Below, one piece after another: positions 7,597-12,435 of a DNA stretch of 12,435 bases. The DNA comes from JACKGW01 sp964586025 (lineage in GTDB: Bacteria; Planctomycetota; PLA2; JAEUHO01): assembly GCA_964586025.1 (NCBI GenBank), contig CAZPGF010000082.1:1-12435 (forward strand), in the 5' to 3' direction. Both the position numbers and the translations under genes were made by a program. Each line of letters begins with the position of its first letter. Positions within the stretch are counted from its first letter, which is position 1. A model generated the notes under the pieces. That model saw only the letters and a list, made by a program, of their open reading frames with translations. It was not told the origin of the DNA and searched no databases.

Positions 7597-9375
7597 ATGG
7601 CATCGATCGAACCGCCCGTGCCCGGCGACGTGCTCGACGACTTCCTGCTGCTCGACCGCCTCGGCCGCGGCTCGTTCGCCGATGTCTGGCTCGCGCGTCA
7701 ACAGAGTCTCCAGCGCTTCGTCGCGCTGAAGATCAGCGACGACGAGGGGCACGAACCGGCGACCCTCGCGCAACTCGACCATCCGAACATCGTCCGCGTG
7801 TTCGACCAGCGCCGCGTCGCCGAGCACGGCCTGCGGCTCCTGTACATGGAGTACGTCCCGGGCGGCACGCTGGAACAGGTCGTCGCGCGGGTCCGCGACA
7901 CCCCCCCCGAACGGCGCGACGGCCGCCTGTTGCTCGCGTGCGTCGATGCCGCGTTGACCCAGCGCTCCGAACCCGCGCCCGAGGACAGCCTGGCGCGGCG
8001 CGAGATCGTCGCGCTCTCCTGGCCGCGCACGGTGGCGCGACTCGGCGCGACGCTGGCCGAGGCCCTGCACCACGCGCATGAAGCGGGCGTGCTTCATCGC
8101 GACGTGAAGCCGGCGAACGTGCTGCTCGCGTCGAATGCGGAAGCGAAACTCGCCGACTTCAACACCGCTCGCGCGCCCGTCGCAACCGACCCCGCCTCCG
8201 ACGAGGTGGTGGGCGGAAGCCTCGCGTACATGCCCGCCGAGCAGGTGCGCGCGATGAGCCCGTTCCACGACGAGGACGCGGACGCCGTCGATGGGCGCGG
8301 CGATCTCTACGCGCTCGGCGTGCTGCTGGTCGAACTGCTGACCGGCGAGTTGCCCTGGCCCGAACGCAACGGCCCGGAAGGCGGCGATTGGCGCGCGTAC
8401 ATCGACGCGCTGCTCGAAGACCGTCGCCGCGCGGCGACCGCGCTCGCGCTTCCCGCGGACACGCCGCCGGCGCTCGCGAGCGCGCTTCGCGCGTGCCTCG
8501 CGGAGCATCCGGCCGATCGCCCCGCCGACGGGCACACGCTCGCGTCCCGTCTGCGACTCGCGCTCCACCCCGACGTCGAACGACTCGTCGAGGAGGCCGA
8601 CCGCGGCTGGCACGGCGTCGTGCGCCGTCGTCCGCTCCTCTCCGTGCTGACGGCGACGGCGATTCCGAGCATCGTGCTGAGCGCGTTGAACATCACCTAC
8701 AACCTGCACACCGTGATCGAACGAGACCCGACGTGGGGCTCGTTCACGACGCAGGTCGGCGTCGTCAACGGGATCGCGTACACCTTCGGACTCGGACTTC
8801 TCGCGTGGCTCGCACGCCCGTTCGCACGCGCGGTTCGCGAGGAGCGCGCGGGGCGGCCGGTGATCGCGCGGGATGTCGATCGCGCGCTTGCGCTCCCGCG
8901 CAATGCGGCGACCGTCGCGCTTCCGCTCTGGCTGCTCGGCGGCGCCGCGTTTCCGATCTGGCGGACGATCGAGGGGGGGGTGGTTCCCCCCGCGGCGTGG
9001 GCGCACTTCGTGACGAGCAACGGTCTTTTCGGCCTGCTGGCGGCGGCGACGGCGTTCTTCCTCGTCGCCAAGCTCGTCACGTCGGCCGCCCTGCCGCGCA
9101 TCGTTTCCCCGCCGCGTGCGACGGCGTGGCCGGCGCGATCGGCGCGCCGACTCGAACGCGAGGCGCACGCGACCTTCGGCGTCTGCGTCGCGGTGCCGTT
9201 CGTCTCGGTCGTCGTCAACACGTTCATGCCCGAGGGGTCGAGCGGCGCGTACCTCGCTCTCGGCATCCTCGGCGTCCTTGCGTTCGGCGTCGCGTGGCCG
9301 GCGTTCGATCGCCTGCGCCGCACCCTCGCGGCGCTGCGTCGCGCGGTCGCCGCCCCGGCCGAGGACGGGTCGTGA
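7597..9375 (+). CDS. Membrane-anchored Ser/Thr protein kinase (Hanks-type, DFN variant)
   Basis: The 592-aa product has an N-terminal eukaryotic-like kinase domain (about 15-325) and a membrane C-terminus. Visible motifs are the Gly loop GRGSFADV (23-30), the ATP-anchoring Lys45 in VALKIS, the catalytic loop HRDVKPANVLL (Asp169), DFN (187-189, Asn in place of the Gly of DFG), YMPAEQ (211-216, where YMAPEQ is usual), and DLYALGVLL (Asp236). About six hydrophobic helices follow (roughly 346-364, 385-407, 440-458, 470-495, 525-542, 551-570), with no recognisable extracytoplasmic sensor domain. All catalytic residues are present, so it is probably active. ATG 7597 has no good SD nearby. A run of eight G (8973-8980) lies inside the coding sequence. 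It follows the CPDase-like gene by 122 bp; its target is unknown. Confidence 0.92.
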   Translation: MASIEPPVPGDVLDDFLLLDRLGRGSFADVWLARQQSLQRFVALKISDDEGHEPATLAQLDHPNIVRVFDQRRVAEHGLRLLYMEYVPGGTLEQVVARVRDTPPERRDGRLLLACVDAALTQRSEPAPEDSLARREIVALSWPRTVARLGATLAEALHHAHEAGVLHRDVKPANVLLASNAEAKLADFNTARAPVATDPASDEVVGGSLAYMPAEQVRAMSPFHDEDADAVDGRGDLYALGVLLVELLTGELPWPERNGPEGGDWRAYIDALLEDRRRAATALALPADTPPALASALRACLAEHPADRPADGHTLASRLRLALHPDVERLVEEADRGWHGVVRRRPLLSVLTATAIPSIVLSALNITYNLHTVIERDPTWGSFTTQVGVVNGIAYTFGLGLLAWLARPFARAVREERAGRPVIARDVDRALALPRNAATVALPLWLLGGAAFPIWRTIEGGVVPPAAWAHFVTSNGLFGLLAAATAFFLVAKLVTSAALPRIVSPPRATAWPARSARRLEREAHATFGVCVAVPFVSVVVNTFMPEGSSGAYLALGILGVLAFGVAWPAFDRLRRTLAALRRAVAAPAEDGS

Positions 9376-9448
9376 GCGGAGCGGTACGCGTTCAGGGGGT
9401 CGCTGACCTTGCGGATGTGCGGCTTCGCAGATCGGGGGCGCTCAGGCC

Positions 9449-9640
9449 TGACCTGCCCCCCGCTGAGTGTGCCACTTGGTAACTCACACCACAGCCCTCA
9501 TGGCCAAGGGTTCGGGCTCCCATGCCTCGGGTGCCGGGGGCTCGTAGCCGAGCGAACTGTGGGGTCGGACGTGGTTGTACTCCCAGCGCAACCGCTCGAT
9601 CAAGACTCGCGCCTCGTGCGCCTGGGCCGCGTCCGAGCGA
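9449..9640 (-). mobile_element. Remnant of an IS3-family element (transposase 3' end and one terminus)
   Basis: On the minus strand, about 50 codons ending at the TGA 9484-9486 encode EARVLIERLRWEYNHVRP, then HSSLGYEPPAPEAW, the typical C-terminal end of an IS3-type DDE integrase-core transposase. Beyond the stop come 35 nt ending in TGACCTGCCCCC read from the outside (9449 onward), which looks like the terminal inverted repeat of the element. The rest of the transposase and the other IS end are absent: upstream homology is lost near 9610-9640, where a tyrosine recombinase frame begins on the other strand. It is a dead relic. The stretch 9376-9448 between the kinase stop and this end holds nothing I recognise. 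Confidence 0.75.
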
Positions 9641-10485
9641 ACCCTGTGAAGCGGACCGACGCGCCGGCGAAGGCCGCCGAACCGACATTCCGCCGTCGCG
9701 CGCTAACCCTCGATGAAGTCGCGCGGCTGCTCAACGTAGCGGAGCGTCGCGGGCGGAGCGAACTCGAAGGGCTCGAACGCGCCGCGTGCTACGCGCTCGC
9801 CGCACTTGCCGGGCTGCGTCGCGGGGAAACTCGCGGCGCGACTTGGGCGGACATCGACCTCGACGCCGGTACGGTCACCGTCCGCGCGAGCGTAGCCAAG
9901 AACGGCCGGGAGGCGACCCTGCCTCTCCACGACGCGCCACGCGCGGTCCTGCGCCGTCTGCGCCCCCTGCGCGGCCCCGGCGCCGGTCCGGCCGTCGTTT
10001 CCTGCGTACCGGAGACGCGAACCCTCTACGGCGACCTCCGCGCCGTCGGTATCGCGCCCGAGAACGACGACGGCCGCATCGACTTCCACGCGCTCCGCAC
10101 GTCGTTCGTGACGAATCTCGCGCGCGCGGACGTGACGCTCGCGCAAGCGCAGAAACTCGCGCGCCATAGCACGCCGACGTTGACCGCGAACTCGTACACG
10201 CGGCTCCAACTGTCGGACGGCGCCGCCGCGGTCGCGCGATTGGACGTTGCAACAAGGAATCCTGCCGTACATCCTGCCGTAGACGAGGCAGGATTGGCCC
10301 CCTCGGCGCTCGATTCCGACCCCGGCGACGCCCCGAACATCATCGAAGGCCCCGAGCGTGATTCATCGAATCCGGGCCAGGAGCCGCAAGATTCACAACA
10401 TTCTGGGAAATGGTGGCGGGAGAGGGATTCGAACCCCCGGAGGCATAGCCAGCAGATTTACAGTCTGCCCTCGTTGACCGCTTGA
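9616..10485 (+). pseudogene. Tyrosine recombinase (phage-type integrase), N-terminally truncated
   Basis: The frame encodes the catalytic domain of a tyrosine integrase. The visible parts are ANPVKRT and RRRALTLDEVARLL at the domain entry, LAGLRRGETRG (first catalytic Arg), VAKNGRE (Lys of the beta hairpin), FHALRTSFVTNLAR (HxxR), QKLARHS (second His) and SYTRL (nucleophilic Tyr). The N-terminal SAM-like DNA-binding domain, usually about 100 residues, is missing and replaced by the IS3 remnant; the nominal frame extends to 9409 but that part is antisense to IS DNA. The start given (GTG 9616) is only the first start codon after the junction. After the Tyr there is a non-conserved tail, and the frame continues antisense through most of tRNA-Tyr to its stop. 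It is probably inactive for lack of the core-binding domain, though the catalytic residues are intact, so the loss may be recent. Confidence 0.75.
10258..10295. repeat. 12-bp tandem duplication plus inverted repeat at the end of the integrase domain
   Basis: ATCCTGCCGTAC (10259-10270) is repeated as ATCCTGCCGTAG (10271-10282). GGCAGGATT (10287-10295) is the reverse complement of AATCCTGCC (10258-10266) and pairs over 8 bp with the second copy too, so two alternative hairpins are possible. No T-run follows on either strand. It lies just after the recombinase catalytic Tyr, between the integrase and tRNA-Tyr. Confidence 0.6.
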
Positions 10486-10495
10486 GTATCCCGCC
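10411..10495 (-). tRNA. tRNA-Tyr(GUA)
   Basis: This is a class II tRNA with a long variable arm, starting GGCGGGA at 10495 and ending TCCCGCC, discriminator A (10414) and an encoded CCA (10411-10413). The anticodon loop CTGTAAA gives anticodon GTA, and the T loop is TTCGAAT. It is 35 nt downstream of tRNA-Thr(UGU). Its 3' end faces the truncated integrase, the usual position for a tRNA used as an integration site. The integrase frame runs antisense through it. Confidence 0.97.
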
Positions 10496-10530
10496 GAACC
10501 GGATGCGTCGTCGCCGAGTTCGCCCAGCGG

Positions 10531-10605
10531 TGGAGCCGGCGGTCGGGATCGAACCGACGACCTGCGGTTTACAAAACCGCTGCTCTACCGCTGAGCTACA
10601 CCGGC
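10531..10605 (-). tRNA. tRNA-Thr(UGU)
   Basis: The cloverleaf starts GCCGGTG at 10605 and ends CGCCGGC, discriminator T (10534) and an encoded CCA (10531-10533). The anticodon stem GCGGT/ACCGC encloses TTTGTAA (anticodon TGT). The sequence is close to E. coli thrU. It is the promoter-proximal tRNA of the split operon, 50 bp downstream of the aroC stop. Confidence 0.97.
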
Positions 10606-10616
10606 GAGCGCCCGGG

Positions 10617-10645
10617 ACGGTAGGCAGGTCGGTCCGGGGCGTCAA
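10617..10645 (-). promoter_or_regulatory. Sigma70-like promoter for tRNA-Thr(UGU)-tRNA-Tyr
   Basis: On the minus strand, TTGACG (-35, 10640-10645) and TACCGT (-10, 10617-10622) are separated by 17 bp. A G+C-only discriminator follows, and a start about 5 nt before the tRNA 5' end (10605) is predicted. It lies entirely in the short gap between the aroC stop and the tRNA. This is the best promoter match in the window; assigned by inspection. Confidence 0.65.
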
Positions 10646-10655
10646 GAAACCGCCC

Positions 10656-11813
10656 TCACGAACTAGGTGCGGCGCCCCCGATCCGGGCCATGCGATCCCG
10701 ATGGACGGCGATCGCCGCGCGGACCTCGTCGAGGTGCGCGCCGCCGAACCGCCGCCGGACGTGGCGAGCGATCTCGAGTGCGACGGCTGCCTCCGCAACG
10801 ATGGCGAGGCGTGCGACGGCGGTCACGTCGCTTCGTTCGACGCGTGCCGGAGCGATGTCGCCCGATTCGAGGTCGACGCTCGGAAGCGGTTCGCGCAACG
10901 TCGCGAGGGGCTTCATCGCCGCACGGACGACGACCGGCATGCCGTTGCTCATCCCCCCTTCGATCCCCCCGGCATGGTTTCCGCCCCGGTGCGGGGGACC
11001 GCCTTCGCTCGACGGCAGGATCGCGTCGTGGACGAATCGTCCGCGTCGGCGCGCCGCCTCGAAGCCGAGGCCGATCTCGACGCCGCGCACCGCCTGGATG
11101 CCCATCAGCGACGCCGCGAGCCCCGCGCTGAGTTTCGTCTCCGGCCGCTCGTGTCCGCCGAGGCCGGGCGGAGCGCCCACCGTGACGACCTCGACGAGAC
11201 CTCCGAGCGTGTCGCCGTCGCGGGCGGCTGCATCGATGGCATCGCGCGCGCGATCCTGGGCCTCGCGCTCTCCCAGCGCGTGGAGGTCCGACGCGTCGCG
11301 GCGCGCGCGGGCTGCCTCGAGGTCGTCGCCGACGTCGCCCGCGACGCCGATGCCTCCCAGTTCGACGACGTGACCGAGCACCGAGATGCCGAGGGCGTCG
11401 AGGAACGCCGCCGAGAGCGCGCCCGCCGCGACGCGAACCGCGGTCTCGCGGGCGCTGGCCCTCTCGATCACGTCGCGAACGTCGGTCAGTCCGCGGTTCA
11501 ACGCACCCGCGAGATCGGCGTGCCCGGGACGCGGCGCCCGGACGGGGGGAAAATCGGCGTAGCGGGTGTCGCGGTTCGCGACGGACAGGGCGATCGGATT
11601 GCCCGTGGCCCGGCCGTCACGCACACCGGAGAGGAACTCCACCTCGTCCGACTCGACTCGCTGGCGCGCACTGCTGCCGCGTCCCCTCTGCCGCGCAGCC
11701 AGACGCTCGTTCACGTACGCAGCCGCTGCCGGAGATCCGCAAGGTAGGCCCGCCAGGATCGCGATGAGGCGGCCCCCGTGGCTCTCGCCGGCGGTCTCCA
11801 GCAGCAGTTCCAT
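10656..11813 (-). CDS. aroC: Chorismate synthase
   Basis: The enzyme converts 5-enolpyruvylshikimate 3-phosphate to chorismate with reduced FMN, the last common step of aromatic amino acid synthesis, in the cytoplasm. The 385-aa product has family signatures throughout: TAGESHG (7-13, catalytic His12), DEVEFLSGVRDGRATGNPI (56-74), RPGHAD (95-100, second His98), ERASARETAVRVAAGA (116-131), GGNHAGGIEGGMSNG (277-291) followed by VVRAAMKPLATL, and RSDVTAVARLAIVAEA near the end. Length is normal for the family. The start is ATG 11813, placing TAGESHG where it belongs; no SD is visible, and a -10-like TACAGT ends 8 nt before the ATG, so the mRNA could be leaderless. The next gene upstream is divergent, 50 bp away. 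The tRNA-Thr promoter follows its stop. Confidence 0.95.
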   Translation of the reverse strand: MELLLETAGESHGGRLIAILAGLPCGSPAAAAYVNERLAARQRGRGSSARQRVESDEVEFLSGVRDGRATGNPIALSVANRDTRYADFPPVRAPRPGHADLAGALNRGLTDVRDVIERASARETAVRVAAGALSAAFLDALGISVLGHVVELGGIGVAGDVGDDLEAARARRDASDLHALGEREAQDRARDAIDAAARDGDTLGGLVEVVTVGAPPGLGGHERPETKLSAGLAASLMGIQAVRGVEIGLGFEAARRRGRFVHDAILPSSEGGPPHRGGNHAGGIEGGMSNGMPVVVRAAMKPLATLREPLPSVDLESGDIAPARVERSDVTAVARLAIVAEAAVALEIARHVRRRFGGAHLDEVRAAIAVHRDRMARIGGAAPSS

Positions 11814-11863
11814 CGACGGCACTGTACGATGCCCTCGCCCCTCCGACCCGGAGAGGAACGCCC

Positions 11864-12435
11864 ATGACGACACGTCGCTCCGGCTTCTCGACCGACTCCA
11901 ATCCCCGTCCCCGGCCCGCCTCGTCGGCTCACACGGGGCCCGACAGCATCGGTGCGCGCATCGAGGCGCGCATGGGGCAACACGCGCCGCAGGTTCCCGG
12001 CCGCCGCATCGCGATCCTCGCCATCGCGTTCGTCGTGCTCATCGCCGTGCTCGTCAACTCGCGGATCCAGGCGTCCAAGACGCCGGGCGGTGACCCGCCC
12101 GATGCGGGCCCCCCCCCCACCACGACCGACGCCGGAACCGGTGACACGGCTGCGCCGGCCGACGGCGAGTTCGAGATCGACGCCTCCCTGGCGGAGTTGC
12201 CCCCGCCCCCCGACGACCTGGCGAACTCGATCGATTGGGTCAAACGGTTCGCGGACTGGACGCGGGATCGAAGCCCCGCGGGCGTGGCGCGGATCGTCGA
12301 TGCGTTGTCGGCCGCGGGGACAGCCGAGCGTGCCGCCGCGCGCGTGTGGTTCGCGGATCGCGTGCAGGTCCTCCTGGCCGGCGAACGCCCGAGTCGGGCC
12401 GCGTCGGGCGAACGAGTTCGGGGCGCGGGGCGCCG
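11864..12435 (+). CDS. Single-pass membrane protein, unknown function (partial, runs off the right edge)
   Basis: I do not recognise this protein. The ATG at 11864 has a strong SD, GAGAGGA, about 6 nt upstream, and 190 codons stay open to the window end. Residues 1-46 are polar, basic and Pro/Ser-rich. One membrane helix follows (about 48-66, IAILAIAFVVLIAVLVN), then a Pro/Thr/Asp-rich low-complexity linker (about 70-100) and a more ordered acidic part with a Trp-containing segment (about 110-160, including IDWVKRFADW). The topology suggests a short cytoplasmic N-terminus and an exported C-terminal domain. A run of ten C (12109-12118) encodes the Pro cluster in the linker. It is divergent from aroC. 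Confidence 0.8.
   Translation, partial: MTTRRSGFSTDSNPRPRPASSAHTGPDSIGARIEARMGQHAPQVPGRRIAILAIAFVVLIAVLVNSRIQASKTPGGDPPDAGPPPTTTDAGTGDTAAPADGEFEIDASLAELPPPPDDLANSIDWVKRFADWTRDRSPAGVARIVDALSAAGTAERAAARVWFADRVQVLLAGERPSRAASGERVRGAGR

Noticed and set aside
7471..9168. 565-aa open frame on the minus strand
   Set aside because: Exactly antisense to the kinase gene, Arg-rich and without recognisable motifs; a shadow produced by the GC-rich third positions of the real gene.
9409..9615. N-terminal extension of the integrase frame
   Set aside because: This stretch is the opposite strand of the IS3 remnant; its translation has no integrase similarity.

Overview
The window is very GC-rich, densely coded DNA from a bacterial chromosome. 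It reads best as a high-GC member of the Planctomycetota or a close relative. The main reasons are an EF-Tu whose switch I region lacks the usual PEExxRGITI block and instead reads DIAKGGTVRDESKTVTI, a form I associate with planctomycetes, and a Ser/Thr kinase with DFN instead of DFG and a multi-helix membrane tail. This is recognition from memory, not a database result, so the phylum is a lean and not a certainty.

Minus-strand housekeeping frame. Two minus-strand blocks flank the window. On the right (10411-11813) lie aroC (chorismate synthase), then tRNA-Thr(UGU) and tRNA-Tyr(GUA). On the left (1-1694) lie tRNA-Gly(UCC), tRNA-Thr(GGU) and tuf (EF-Tu, running off the left edge). Read together, the order Thr(UGU)-Tyr-Gly-Thr(GGU)-tuf is exactly that of the classical thrU-tyrU-glyT-thrT-tufB operon of E. 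coli, but here it is cut in two by about 8.7 kb between tRNA-Tyr and tRNA-Gly. Each half has its own sigma70-like promoter with a 17-bp spacer. Between tRNA-Thr(GGU) and tuf lie four perfect or near-perfect 18-bp tandem repeats.

The 8.7-kb interior. Next to tRNA-Gly is a small minus-strand lipoprotein-like gene. All other intact genes are on the plus strand: pyrE (orotate phosphoribosyltransferase); an exported HtrA-like serine protease with an intact His-Asp-Ser triad and a PDZ-like end; overlapping it by 4 nt, an exported protein with two trypsin-like domains that have both lost catalytic residues, plus a PDZ domain; a small secreted Pro-rich protein; a 2H-family cyclic phosphodiesterase-like enzyme starting at TTG; and a Ser/Thr protein kinase with about six C-terminal membrane helices. 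The protease and pseudoprotease pair look like a translationally coupled periplasmic unit and are the most interesting biology here.

Mobile-element scar. Between the kinase and tRNA-Tyr lies the C-terminal end of an IS3-type transposase (minus strand), fused directly to a tyrosine recombinase that has lost its N-terminal DNA-binding domain but keeps its catalytic residues. The recombinase frame runs antisense through tRNA-Tyr. A tRNA-targeting integrase at exactly the breakpoint of the tRNA-tuf operon suggests, but does not prove, that site-specific integration at tRNA-Tyr split the operon. The right edge holds the start of an unrecognised single-pass membrane protein, divergent from aroC.
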